The notes: generated by a model not told the origin, from the letters alone. Shown: positions 37,483 to 45,684, numbered from the stretch's first letter. The stretch is DNA of 64,000 nucleotides from Listeria swaminathanii (GCF_014229645.1 NZ_JAATOD010000004.1:146389-210388), one strand, 5' to 3'. Program-made: numbers and translations.

Positions 37483-38270
37483 AACCAGCATTAGAACTAA
37501 AAAATGTTTCTTTCTCGCGTAAAAGAGATTTTGAAATGAAAGCCGTGAATGCGCTTATCCCAGAAGGCAAAATCACGACACTTATCGGCCCAAATGGCTC
37601 GGGGAAATCAACTATGCTTCGTTTAATGATGCACCTTTTGAAACCGGATAGTGGAGAAATTTTACTGGATGACAAAAATATTACTGAGATACCTTCCAAA
37701 GATTTAGCGAAAAAAATGACGATGTTATCGCAGGCGCCAGAAGGATTGGTGGATGTGATGGTGCATGACTTGGTTGCTTACGGTCGCTTGCCACATCGGA
37801 GTTGGCTTTCTACTTTGCAAGAAGAGGATGAGGATGTAATTCAGTGGGCAATTAAGGTGTGTAATTTAGAAGAACTAGCGTATCGACCGCTGCATTCATT
37901 GTCGGGCGGGGAACGTCAACGCGCCTGGCTAGCAATGGCTCTCGCGCAGAAAACACCGATTTTACTACTAGATGAACCTACCACCTACTTAGATATTGCG
38001 CACCAACTGGAATTGTTAGATTTACTCGTTCATTTAAATAAAGAATATAATTTAACTATCGTACTCGTTTTACATGATTTAAATCAAGCGGCAATTTATA
38101 GTGATTATGTTTTTGTATGTGAAAATGGACAATTAGTCAAAAATGGTACGCCTAGAGAAGTCTTCACAACGAAACTACTTCACGATGTTTTCCATATTAC
38201 AGCTGATATTACCGAAAAAGATGGCAAACAGCATATTCATCCACTTGCTTCGACCCGATTTGAATATTAA
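37479..38270 (+). CDS. hupC: Heme ABC transporter ATP-binding protein HupC
   Basis: FepC/FhuC-type ATPase of 263 residues. Walker A GPNGSGKST, Q-loop LSQAPEG, signature LSGGERQRAWLAMAL, Walker B ILLLDEPTTYLD and switch His in VLHDLNQA. I chose ATG 37479, which overlaps the hupG stop and has GGAGGG upstream; the longer frame from 37383 lies inside hupG. It provides energy for heme import with HupDG. Confidence 0.94.
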   Translation: MKPALELKNVSFSRKRDFEMKAVNALIPEGKITTLIGPNGSGKSTMLRLMMHLLKPDSGEILLDDKNITEIPSKDLAKKMTMLSQAPEGLVDVMVHDLVAYGRLPHRSWLSTLQEEDEDVIQWAIKVCNLEELAYRPLHSLSGGERQRAWLAMALAQKTPILLLDEPTTYLDIAHQLELLDLLVHLNKEYNLTIVLVLHDLNQAAIYSDYVFVCENGQLVKNGTPREVFTTKLLHDVFHITADITEKDGKQHIHPLASTRFEY

Positions 38271-38342
38271 AGAAAACAGAAAGAAGATTAGAATTTAGTG
38301 AAAAAGCTTCCTATCCAAGGTAAACTTTATTATAATAGATGA

Positions 38343-38381
38343 AGGCTGTTGCTCTTTTTAAGAATAGCAGCCTTTTTACAT
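38343..38381 (+). terminator. Terminator-like hairpin between hupC and the first RodA/FtsW gene
   Basis: Stem AGGCTGTTG / TAGCAGCCT (G-U pairs) with a T run. A TATAAT at 38331 lies just upstream, but its -35 is weak, so I read the hairpin as the hup operon terminator. Confidence 0.6.
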
Positions 38382-38411
38382 TTAAATTTAAACATAAAAG
38401 GACGGAAAACA

Positions 38412-39584
38412 ATGGCTAGAAATAGAAAAAAGGCAGTTCGAGTAGATTATTCGATTATATTTTTAATGATGTTGCTTTGTGTTATTGGTCTTGTGGCGAT
38501 TTATGTTGCTGGACTTGTTAACGACCAATATACAAATAATTTCTTATTGCAACAGTCTATTTGGATTGTTATTTCTACTGGAGTAGTTGTTGTTATTGTA
38601 CTTTTTTTCGACTATGATAAACTGCAATGGGCGGCGTACTATCTTTATGGAATTGGTAACTTACTGCTTGTGCTTGTATTAATTGTTGGTGACGAGCGAA
38701 AAGGTTCCAAGAGTTGGATTAGTATAGGATCGCTTGGAAGTCTGCAACCATCGGAATTAATGAAAAGTTTTTTAATTTTAGCACTTGCAAAAGTAATTTG
38801 GGACCATAATAAAAAATATAAATTACATACCGTAAACTTAGATATGCAATTACTTTTAAAAATAGGTATTGTTTCTATTCTTCCGCTAGGTCTAGTAGCG
38901 CTTCAACCGGACTTGGGAACGATTTTAGTTTTTATTGCTATTATTGTTGGTATGGTATTTATTAGTGGCGTTACTTGGAAAATTTTATTACCAGTTTTTA
39001 GTTCGATTGCGCTCATTGGTGGGACTTTAATCTATTTAGTTATGTATAATCAAGCATTCTTACAAAAATTAGGATTCAAACCGTACCAATTTAAACGTAT
39101 CACTTCTTGGCTAAGACCGGAAGAGGATCCGCTTGGTGATGGGATGCAGTTGCTGCGTTCGATGCAGGCGATTGGTTCGGGGCAACTGCAAGGGAATGGA
39201 ATAGGTAACCAGGCGATTGCGATTCCGGAAAACCATAATGATTTTATTTTCTCTATTATTGGTGGAAATTTCGGTTTCATTGGTGGCTGTGTGCTTATTA
39301 TGTTATACTTTTTACTGATTTACCAAATAATTCGAGTGGCTTTAGATATTAATATTCCTTTTTACTCGTATATTTGTACGGGTGTTTGCTCGATGATTTT
39401 ATTTCACGTTTTAGAAAATATCGGGATGACGATTGGTCTTCTTCCAATTACCGGTATTCCACTACTTTTTGTCAGTTATGGGGGAAGCTCACTTCTTGGC
39501 GCGTTTATGGCACTTGGGCTCGTGTTATCGGCGAGATATAATGCTCCAGAAGTTAACTTAGGAAAAGGAAATCGTTTCATGTGA
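38412..39584 (+). CDS. RodA/FtsW/SpoVE (SEDS) family protein, copy 1
   Basis: Polytopic membrane protein of 390 residues, about ten helices, of the peptidoglycan-polymerising SEDS family. Signatures: KGSKSWISIGSLGSLQPSELMK, LQPDLGTILVFIA, GFKPYQFKRITSWLRPEEDPLGDGMQLLRSMQAIGSGQ, PENHNDFIFSIIGGNFGFIGG, and LPITGIPLLFVSYGGSSLLGA. The catalytic Asp of SEDS proteins corresponds to the PDLGT/PENHNDF region. ATG 38412 follows AAGGACGG. It pairs with a very similar gene 75 bases downstream. Confidence 0.9.
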   Translation: MARNRKKAVRVDYSIIFLMMLLCVIGLVAIYVAGLVNDQYTNNFLLQQSIWIVISTGVVVVIVLFFDYDKLQWAAYYLYGIGNLLLVLVLIVGDERKGSKSWISIGSLGSLQPSELMKSFLILALAKVIWDHNKKYKLHTVNLDMQLLLKIGIVSILPLGLVALQPDLGTILVFIAIIVGMVFISGVTWKILLPVFSSIALIGGTLIYLVMYNQAFLQKLGFKPYQFKRITSWLRPEEDPLGDGMQLLRSMQAIGSGQLQGNGIGNQAIAIPENHNDFIFSIIGGNFGFIGGCVLIMLYFLLIYQIIRVALDINIPFYSYICTGVCSMILFHVLENIGMTIGLLPITGIPLLFVSYGGSSLLGAFMALGLVLSARYNAPEVNLGKGNRFM

Positions 39585-39659
39585 TTTTCTTTTTTAAACT
39601 GTTTGGGAGAAAGAGTTAGTTTTGCTTATACAAACCAACCAGTAAGGAGTAATTAAATA

Positions 39660-40835
39660 ATGAATCAACAAAATAAACTAGCTGGACGCATTGATTACGG
39701 GATTGTTTTATCGATGATGTTACTTATGATAATCAGTTTGGTGTCCATTTATAGTGCACAATTAACAAATAATCAATACGACGCTAACTTTGTTGTAAAG
39801 CAAGGTATGTGGTTCGTGGTTTCGACCTTTGCGATTATTGTCGTGATGCAACTAGATTATGACCGGCTTACGAAATGGGCTTATTACTTTTACGGACTAG
39901 GTCTATTTTTACTTGTATTTGTGTTGCTCTTTGGGAAAGAAGTAAAGGGCGCGAAAAGCTGGATTGTTATTCCGTTTTTAGGGAACATTCAGCCATCTGA
40001 GGTTGTAAAAGTAATACTGATTGTTGTTTTAGCCAAAGTGATTTGGGATCATAACCGGACGTATAAGGTTCATAATTTTAAATTGGATGCTTGGTTACTA
40101 ACTAAAATCGGCTTATTTACTTTAATACCACTTATTCTAATTATGTTGCAACCCGATTTAGGGACGGCGCTTGTATTTATCGCCATTATGTCAGGAATGA
40201 TTCTTATTTCCGGGATTACTTGGAAAATTATCGTGCCGCTCTTTGGTTCGATTGCGGCGATTGGGACGGCGCTGATTTGGATGGTTATTTATCATCAGAA
40301 TTGGCTAACGAGTCTTGGTTTCAAGCCGTATCAATTTGAACGGATTACGACTTGGATAAATCCGGAAAATGACCCTCAAGGCGGGGGCTATCAGGTGCTG
40401 CGAGCGATGACGGCAATTGGTTCCGGGCAGATTTCGGGAAACGGTGCGGGATATGACGCAATCGCTATTCCGGAAAATCACAATGACTTTATTTTTACAA
40501 TTGTAGCCGGCGATTATGGCTTTATTGGCGCTAGTATTTTACTGGCAATTTATTTCTTACTCATTTACCAAATTATTCGTGTCGCACTCGATGTCGCTGT
40601 ACCATTTTATTCTTATATTTGTACGGGTGTTGTTATGATGTTAATGTTCCACGTGCTGGAAAATGTTGGTATGAATATCGGTTTACTTCCGATTACGGGT
40701 ATTCCGCTTCCGTTTATTAGTTACGGTGGTAGTGCGCTGCTCGGGAATATGATGGCAGTCGGGCTCGTTCTCGGGATAAGGTTCAACTTTAAGAAATCGA
40801 TGTTTGAAGTGAAAGAAGAAAATCACGCATCTTAA
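39660..40835 (+). CDS. RodA/FtsW/SpoVE (SEDS) family protein, copy 2
   Basis: The protein has 391 residues and is a close paralog of the preceding gene throughout: KGAKSWIVIPFLGNIQPSEVVK, LQPDLGTALVFIA, GFKPYQFERITTWINPENDPQGGGYQVLRAMTAIGSGQ, PENHNDFIFTIVAGDYGFIG and LPITGIPLPFISYGGSALLGN. Copy 2 keeps PLPFISYGGS, the more common form, while copy 1 has PLLFVSYGGS. TAAGGAG precedes ATG 39660. The tandem pair probably arose by duplication; at least one should act as a RodA elongasome glycosyltransferase. Confidence 0.9.
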   Translation: MNQQNKLAGRIDYGIVLSMMLLMIISLVSIYSAQLTNNQYDANFVVKQGMWFVVSTFAIIVVMQLDYDRLTKWAYYFYGLGLFLLVFVLLFGKEVKGAKSWIVIPFLGNIQPSEVVKVILIVVLAKVIWDHNRTYKVHNFKLDAWLLTKIGLFTLIPLILIMLQPDLGTALVFIAIMSGMILISGITWKIIVPLFGSIAAIGTALIWMVIYHQNWLTSLGFKPYQFERITTWINPENDPQGGGYQVLRAMTAIGSGQISGNGAGYDAIAIPENHNDFIFTIVAGDYGFIGASILLAIYFLLIYQIIRVALDVAVPFYSYICTGVVMMLMFHVLENVGMNIGLLPITGIPLPFISYGGSALLGNMMAVGLVLGIRFNFKKSMFEVKEENHAS

Positions 40836-40841
40836 AATGAG

Positions 40842-40877
40842 AAATACAGAAGTCGAAATGGGCTTTTGTATTTTTTG
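40842..40877 (+). terminator. Terminator after the RodA/FtsW pair
   Basis: Stem AAATACAGAAG / CTTTTGTATTT (one G-U) with a T run. Confidence 0.8.
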
Positions 40878-40930
40878 GAATCATAATGAATGCGCTTTCA
40901 AAAAGTCTGTTTTTTTCTAAGTGTTGCCAT

Positions 40931-40959
40931 TTGTACTTTCTGAAAAAATGCACTATGAT
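40931..40959 (+). promoter_or_regulatory. Promoter of the ArsC/Spx-like gene
   Basis: TTGTAC (40931-40936), 17-base spacer, TATGAT (40954-40959). Confidence 0.6.
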
Positions 40960-40991
40960 AGTAGTAGAATGCAATCGGAGGGAGAGACAAA

Positions 40992-41345
40992 ATGATTAAT
41001 TTTTATTGGTATCCAAAATGTAGCACCTGCAAGAAAGCAAAAGCATGGCTTGAGAATGAACATGTTGATTTTAAAGAAGTAGACATTAAAACAGAAACCC
41101 CGACTGCCAAGGAATTACAACAATGGCATGAAGCTAGCGGGCTTCCAATCCGTCGTTTCTTTAATACAAGTGGGATTAAATATCGCGAACTTGGCTTGAA
41201 AGATAAACTCGATACACTTTCGCCGGAAGAAGCTTATGAATTGCTTGCTTCAGATGGTATGCTAATCAAACGACCACTAACAACAAACGGCAAAGAAGTG
41301 ACGCTTGGTTTTAAAGAAGAAGATTTTGAAGCAACTTGGAAATAG
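40992..41345 (+). CDS. ArsC/Spx/MgsR-family thioredoxin-fold protein (YusI-like)
   Basis: The protein has 117 residues. CSTCKKA carries a CxxC redox pair at residues 10-13, as in Spx-type regulators, followed by the ArsC-fold segments VDFKEVDIKTE, SGLPIRRFFNTSG and DGMLIKRPL. Spx proper is longer and has an RPI motif, so this is more likely YusI-like. In B. subtilis yusI is also next to gcvH. Redox or arsenate-reductase-like function is possible; no ars genes are nearby. Confidence 0.85.
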   Translation: MINFYWYPKCSTCKKAKAWLENEHVDFKEVDIKTETPTAKELQQWHEASGLPIRRFFNTSGIKYRELGLKDKLDTLSPEEAYELLASDGMLIKRPLTTNGKEVTLGFKEEDFEATWK

Positions 41346-41384
41346 TCAATATAGATAATCGCACGAAAAAGGAGGAGTTTTGAA

Positions 41385-41762
41385 ATGAGTTTACCAAAAG
41401 ACTTATTGTACACAGAAGAACATGAATGGGTGAAAGCGGACGATGGTAGTTATGTTATTGGGATTACTGACTTTGCTCAAGATCAATTAGGGGATATCGT
41501 GTTTGTTGAATTGCCAGAAGTTGGCGATACTGTAGCGAAAGGCGACTCAATTGGGAGCATTGAATCTGTAAAAACAGTATCTGATTTTTACGCACCAGTA
41601 ACTGGTAAAGTAGTTGCTGTTAATGAAACGTTAGAAGATGAACCAGAATTAATTAATAGTAATCCATACGATACAGGCTGGATTTTAAAACTTGAAGAAG
41701 TAGAAGAAGCAGACGTAACGGCTCTTTTATCAAGTGATGATTATGAAAAAGTATTAGATTAA
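41385..41762 (+). CDS. gcvH: Glycine cleavage system H protein
   Basis: Lipoyl carrier of the glycine cleavage system, also a lipoyl relay in Firmicutes. The protein has 125 residues with the lipoylated lysine K63 in SIESVKTVSDF, followed by YAPVTGKVVAVNETL and PYDTGWILKL. AAGGAGG precedes ATG 41385. The gcvT and gcvP genes are not in this window. It is separated by 39 bases from the ArsC-like gene and closed by a terminator. Confidence 0.97.
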   Translation: MSLPKDLLYTEEHEWVKADDGSYVIGITDFAQDQLGDIVFVELPEVGDTVAKGDSIGSIESVKTVSDFYAPVTGKVVAVNETLEDEPELINSNPYDTGWILKLEEVEEADVTALLSSDDYEKVLD

Positions 41763-41770
41763 TTTTTTAG

Positions 41771-41807
41771 AAAGCCGGCTTGGGATAACCGAAGCTGGCT
41801 TTTTTTG
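41771..41807 (+). terminator. Terminator after gcvH
   Basis: Stem AAAGCCGGCTT / GAAGCTGGCTTT (one G-U), 9-base loop, T run. It ends only a few bases before the ribosome site of the next gene. Confidence 0.85.
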
Positions 41808-41823
41808 ATAGGAGGCGTTTTTT

Positions 41824-42132
41824 CTGGAAATTTGGGAAAAAGAAACTTTAAGAGCGGCGCAAAAAAATGGCGCGGACTTTGTTGTTTTCTTTTTTACGCC
41901 GATGTGTGGTAGCTGCCAGATAGCAAGTCGCTTGGTGGACATGGTTTTGGAGGCAGACGGCATTAATCATGAAGTCGCAAAAGTAGACTTGAATTATGTG
42001 CCTGATATTGCCCAAAGCTTAGAAATCACTTCTGTCCCAGCGTTGGTGAAATTTAAAAACGGCCAACCGATAGATTTGAGCTATCAATTGCACGATGCAA
42101 CTGCTATTTTTGAATTCCTGTATAGCAAGTAA
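41824..42132 (+). CDS. Thioredoxin-like protein (YusE-like), CTG start
   Basis: Thioredoxin-fold protein of 102 residues with CxxC in TPMCGSC (C28, C31) and the cis-proline loop SVPALVKF. An ATG-initiated frame would begin only at 41902, inside the active-site motif, and would lose the first strand and helix. AGGAGG at 41810-41815 points to CTG 41824 (8-base spacing), giving LEIWEKETLRAAQK; there is no ATG, GTG or TTG in frame there. ATT 41830 is the other option. YusE of B. subtilis is similar and also near gcvH. Its end overlaps a terminator. Confidence 0.8.
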   Translation: MEIWEKETLRAAQKNGADFVVFFFTPMCGSCQIASRLVDMVLEADGINHEVAKVDLNYVPDIAQSLEITSVPALVKFKNGQPIDLSYQLHDATAIFEFLYSK

Positions 42133-42146
42133 TACAGGAATTTTTT
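42113..42146 (+). terminator. Terminator overlapping the thioredoxin-like gene end
   Basis: Perfect 11-bp stem AATTCCTGTAT / ATACAGGAATT with T run. The stop codon lies in the loop/right-arm junction. Confidence 0.85.
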
Positions 42147-42324
42147 CTGTGTTAAAATTTGCCCTTACGCAAAAAAGTTTCGCAACCGATATAGACCTGT
42201 ATTTAGCTAAAAACATTGCTATAGACACAATTCTGCTGCTTGTGGTAAGATGTTCAAGTTGTTAAATTAAGTGTTTTATAAAGAGAGATTTTTAGTGAAA
42301 CATAAAATATCGGAGGCTTTTTCT

Positions 42325-43200
42325 ATGAACCATTCTAATCTTACTATTTTATCTGTGTGTAGTAATTTTGTTATTGTTGTACTTAAATTGATTGTCGGCT
42401 TTTTTACGGGTTCAGTGGCAGTGATTTCTGAGGGGATTCACTCGTCCATGGACTTATTTGCGTCAATCATTACATTCTTCTCCATCCGGATTTCTAATCA
42501 ACCGGCCGATGAAGATCATCCATATGGACATGGGAAAGCAGAAAATATTGCAGGGACAATTGAAACTTTACTGATTTTCGTGGCGGGTATTTGGATTATT
42601 GTTGAATCCGTTAATAAACTAGTAAATCCACACGAAATTCGTTTTCCGGCGCTTGGTATTATGGTGATGCTATTTGGTGCTATCATTAATATTATTGTGT
42701 CACGTGTGATTAAAAAAGCAGCTGATGAAGCTAATTCAGTTGCAATGAAATCCAATGCGCTACATTTATATACTGATGTTTTCACCTCGCTTGGTATTGC
42801 GCTTAGTTTATTCCTTGTATACATAACTGGCTGGCTTTGGTTAGATCCAGTCATTGCGATTTTAACGGCGTTTTACATCATGTATGAGGCATATAAACTG
42901 TTAAAAGAGTCTTTCCCGCCATTAATGGATAAACGCTTATCTACGGACGAAGAAGAAGCTATTAAGCAGATTATTTTAGCGCATAAAACTAAATTTATTG
43001 AATTTCATGATTTTCGTTCAAGACGGGCTGGAGCAGAGGAATATATTGATTTTCATTTAGTCGTATCTTCCACTATGACAATCGAAAGTGCGCATTCGCT
43101 TTGTGATGAAATTGAGGCAGAGATTATGGGTTTTTATGCGAAAGCGGAGGTTCTTATCCACTTAGAACCAGAAGAAAAGCGCGTATTTACTAGAATTTGA
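42325..43200 (+). CDS. Cation diffusion facilitator (CDF) metal exporter
   Basis: Proton-coupled divalent metal efflux protein of 291 residues. ATG 42325 follows CGGAGG by 8 bases; the GTG at 42271 lacks a site. It has about six membrane helices (first VCSNFVIVVLKLIVGFF) and a cytosolic C-terminal domain. Metal-site signatures are EGIHSSMDLFAS in helix II, DEDHPYGHGKAE in the loop, and LYTDVFTSLG in helix V. The C-terminus has HDFRSRRAG and YIDFHLVV. Zn, Mn or Fe specificity cannot be read here. Confidence 0.93.
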   Translation: MNHSNLTILSVCSNFVIVVLKLIVGFFTGSVAVISEGIHSSMDLFASIITFFSIRISNQPADEDHPYGHGKAENIAGTIETLLIFVAGIWIIVESVNKLVNPHEIRFPALGIMVMLFGAIINIIVSRVIKKAADEANSVAMKSNALHLYTDVFTSLGIALSLFLVYITGWLWLDPVIAILTAFYIMYEAYKLLKESFPPLMDKRLSTDEEEAIKQIILAHKTKFIEFHDFRSRRAGAEEYIDFHLVVSSTMTIESAHSLCDEIEAEIMGFYAKAEVLIHLEPEEKRVFTRI

Positions 43201-43233
43201 CACAGGCTCTTTCTATTCGATTTGTTGCTAAAG

Positions 43234-43242
43234 TGTTACAAT
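43234..43242 (+). promoter_or_regulatory. Extended -10 promoter of cesRK
   Basis: TG-T-TACAAT, 31 bases before the chosen cesR start. No good -35 at 17 bases. Confidence 0.5.
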
Positions 43243-43273
43243 AGTAGAAATAAGAATGGAAAGGACAATGAGT

Positions 43274-43969
43274 ATGACAACTTCTATTTTAATTGCGGAT
43301 GATGATAAAGAAATTGTTGATTTAGTGAAATTATATTTGCAAAATGAAGGATATACGATTTATCAAGCGTACGATGGTGCGGAAGTATGGCGTTTAGTGC
43401 AAGAAAAACAGCCAACTTTAGTGATATTAGATATAATGATGCCGGAAATGAACGGCTTAGAAGTATGCCGATTAATGAGAGATAATGGGATTTTAACACC
43501 CATTTTAATGCTAAGTGCCAAAGCAGAAGACAACGATAAAATTATGGGGCTTTTAACAGGAGCGGATGATTACATGGTCAAACCGTTCAACCCCCTAGAG
43601 CTTTCTGTACGTGTAAAAGCGATTCTAAGAAGAATGCAGCAAATGAGCCAAGTGGAGCCAGTTAGCCAAGACAAAGTCATTATCGGACCTATTGTGGTTG
43701 ATCGAGGCCTACATGTAGTAACCGTTAGTGGAAAAGAACTGCATTTGACGACTTCGGAATTTGATATTTTATTTTTACTAGCAAGTGAACCTGGTCGCGT
43801 CTTTAGTTCCGAATATATTTTTGAGAAAATTTGGCAAGAAAAAGCACTTGGAGCAAGTAAAACGGTCATGGTTCATATCAGTAATTTGCGCGATAAATTG
43901 CGAGAGGCGATGGGCGGCGAAAATGTGATTAAGACCATTTGGGGAGTAGGGTACAAAATTGAAATCTAA
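43274..43969 (+). CDS. cesR: Response regulator CesR (OmpR/PhoB family)
   Basis: The protein has 231 residues. ATG 43274 has AAAGGA 8 bases upstream; ATGs at 43256 and 43268 do not. The receiver domain shows ILIADDDKEIV, phospho-acceptor Asp in VILDIMMPEMNG, and Lys in DDYMVKPFNPLEL. The C-terminal winged helix includes LTTSEFDILFLLASEPGRVFS and KTIWGVGYKI. It forms a pair with the kinase that overlaps it. CesRK of L. monocytogenes responds to cell-wall antibiotics and ethanol and affects beta-lactam tolerance. Confidence 0.93.
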   Translation: MTTSILIADDDKEIVDLVKLYLQNEGYTIYQAYDGAEVWRLVQEKQPTLVILDIMMPEMNGLEVCRLMRDNGILTPILMLSAKAEDNDKIMGLLTGADDYMVKPFNPLELSVRVKAILRRMQQMSQVEPVSQDKVIIGPIVVDRGLHVVTVSGKELHLTTSEFDILFLLASEPGRVFSSEYIFEKIWQEKALGASKTVMVHISNLRDKLREAMGGENVIKTIWGVGYKIEI

Positions 43970-45101
43970 ACTGGAAATGTTGTTTACGAAAATTAGCCAT
44001 GTGATGAATATTTGGCAGGCGACTTTTTTTGCAGTTATTTCTTGGGTTTTGGCTTTGCTTACTATCCAAACTATCTACTTATGGAGCATTTCCATCCGGG
44101 ATGATTCACTTTTTTTACGGGAAGTATCACAAGCAATCGTGCAATTATTTGGAACGAATAAATATACGCGCATTATGCAATCTTTTTGGATGTTATCGCT
44201 GAAATTTTTGATTATCTTTTTAATCGCCTGTTTATTCTTTTCCTTTTTCTATCGTTTGATGCGTCATAGAATATTGAAAAAGCAACTACGGACGATTAAT
44301 TTTGCGCTAAATGATGGAAAACCGGTTGACACAGAAAGTTTTGTGCCAGAAATTCAAGAACTTGAACGTAACATTGAAAATATGCGGGAACGGCAGAAAA
44401 AATTAATGCAGCAAGAAGAGCAAGCCCAGCAAGCCAGAAATGACTTGATTACGAATGTTTCGCACGATTTGCGGACACCACTGACGTCCATTTTAGGCTA
44501 TTTAAGTTATATTCATGAAGATCGTTATCGTGATGAAATTGAGCTGCGTTATTATACAGAACTTGTTTACGGAAAAGCGCGCCATTTGCATAAATTGATT
44601 GATGATTTATTTTCTTATACGCGGCTTGATAGCGTGGAATACCGATTGAAGAAAGATGAGTTGGATATTGTTGAACTTCTCAGACAGTTAGTGGCGGAAT
44701 ATGATGGTCGAGCAGCAGAACGGAATATGCAGATTGTCGAACATTTTGATGCCAACAAATTAATTATCGGCGGCGATGGCAACCAAATCATGCGCTTATT
44801 TGAGAATTTATTTTCGAATGCCCTTAGATACGGAGAAGGCAATAAACAAATCGATGTAAGTGCCAAAAAAGAAGATAATATGGCGGTTATTCGCGTGACG
44901 AACTACGGCGAAGAAATCCCGAATGTTGATTTACCATACTTGTTCGAACGTTTTTATAAAGTAGATAAAAACCGGACGACAACCGGCACGGGCTTAGGGC
45001 TTGCGATTGCTAAGTCTATCGTCGAAAAACATGGCGGGATTGTTACTGCAGAAAGTAAACACCGCAAAACCAGTTTTATCGTCAAATTGCCACTGATTTA
45101 A
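43959..45101 (+). CDS. cesK: Sensor histidine kinase CesK
   Basis: Membrane kinase of 380 residues. The frame starts at TTG 43959, overlapping the cesR end, with a GGGAG/AGTAGGG region upstream; ATG 43977 is an alternative with no clear site. Two membrane helices (about 18-40 and 67-90) enclose a short extracytoplasmic loop. A linker leads to the H box NVSHDLRTPLTS, N box RLFENLFSNALRYG, and G boxes FERFYKVDKNRTTTGTGLGLAI. Cognate partner of CesR by overlap. Confidence 0.93.
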   Translation: MKSKLEMLFTKISHVMNIWQATFFAVISWVLALLTIQTIYLWSISIRDDSLFLREVSQAIVQLFGTNKYTRIMQSFWMLSLKFLIIFLIACLFFSFFYRLMRHRILKKQLRTINFALNDGKPVDTESFVPEIQELERNIENMRERQKKLMQQEEQAQQARNDLITNVSHDLRTPLTSILGYLSYIHEDRYRDEIELRYYTELVYGKARHLHKLIDDLFSYTRLDSVEYRLKKDELDIVELLRQLVAEYDGRAAERNMQIVEHFDANKLIIGGDGNQIMRLFENLFSNALRYGEGNKQIDVSAKKEDNMAVIRVTNYGEEIPNVDLPYLFERFYKVDKNRTTTGTGLGLAIAKSIVEKHGGIVTAESKHRKTSFIVKLPLI

Positions 45102-45131
45102 TCTTTAACAATTCTTAAATGTTTCTTTCCT

Positions 45132-45167
45132 CGTGATTTATGTTCTTTCGGTAGAATATAAATCACG
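45132..45167 (+). promoter_or_regulatory. Inverted repeat around the promoter of the 62-aa gene
   Basis: Perfect arms CGTGATTTAT (45132-45141) / ATAAATCACG (45158-45167). A -10-like TAGAAT (45152-45157) lies just inside the right arm, and the ribosome site GGAGGAG follows immediately. It may be a CesR or other regulator site, or an RNA hairpin next to the ribosome site. Confidence 0.45.
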
Positions 45168-45179
45168 GAGGAGAGGAAA

Positions 45180-45368
45180 ATGAAAAAACATATTGTTTTA
45201 ATTGTTGTTGCTTGCATCACGGTGATTGCTGTATTTATGTACATAGTTCAAGTGAATAATAACGAACTAAAATATCAAAATAGAGCGCAAATCAAAATAG
45301 CCTCTCAAATGGCTAGTGAAGATGAATTGGGAGATAGTTGTATAGTTAGTGAAATAACTTACAAATAA
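45180..45368 (+). CDS. Small membrane-anchored protein (62 aa) after cesRK
   Basis: One N-terminal hydrophobic helix (about 4-23: IVLIVVACITVIAVFMYIV) and a short polar tail with QIKIASQMASEDELGDS. There is no lipobox. GGAGGAGAGG precedes ATG 45180. No family recognised. Its position directly downstream of cesK behind a conspicuous inverted repeat makes it a likely CesR target or modulator of the system, but this is inferred. Confidence 0.7.
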   Translation: MKKHIVLIVVACITVIAVFMYIVQVNNNELKYQNRAQIKIASQMASEDELGDSCIVSEITYK

Positions 45369-45389
45369 ATCAGTATAAGTAAAAAAGTT

Positions 45390-45418
45390 ATTGACAAAGT
45401 TTGCGAGACAAGGTAATA
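45390..45418 (+). promoter_or_regulatory. Promoter of the metNPQ operon
   Basis: TTGACA (45390-45395), 17-base spacer, TAATAT (45413-45418). Confidence 0.85.
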
Positions 45419-45476
45419 TGAAAAAACAAGAAACGTCACTATAGTCACAAATGAAGTGATTTAATAATATGTAGAA

Positions 45477-45598
45477 ATCTTATCCAGAGTGGTGGAGGGA
45501 AATGCCCTATGAAACCCAGCAACCTAAACAGTAATTCATTATGTGTTTAAGGTGCTAAGTCATGCAGAACAACCAATTGTTCTGAAAGATGAGAAGGA
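45477..45598 (+). promoter_or_regulatory. SAM-I riboswitch (S-box)
   Basis: The core shows CTTATCCAGAGTGGTGGAGGGA, then GCCCTATGAAACCCAGCAACC, AAGGTGCTAAGTC and GATGAGAAGG, all S-box landmarks. P1 pairs CTTATC (45479-45484) with GATGAG (45589-45594). SAM binding should favour the following terminator and switch off metNPQ. It is probably the element described in L. monocytogenes as SreA, reported to act also in trans on prfA; that identity is from memory. Confidence 0.95.
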
Positions 45599-45622
45599 AG
45601 CTAGTCCATTTGAAAAAATGCT

Positions 45623-45654
45623 GCCTTTCTGCTCATCAGCAGAGAGGCTTTTTT
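45623..45654 (+). terminator. Terminator of the SAM riboswitch
   Basis: Stem GCCTTTCTGCT / AGCAGAGAGGC (one G-U) with 4-base loop and six T. Confidence 0.92.
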
Positions 45655-45684
45655 GTATATCAGAATGTAGAAAAGGTGATAGAG

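Noticed and set aside
38331..38381. TATAAT followed by a hairpin, read as an attenuator for the first RodA/FtsW gene
   Set aside because: The -35 is poor and the hairpin would start at the transcript end; a simple terminator for hupC is more likely.
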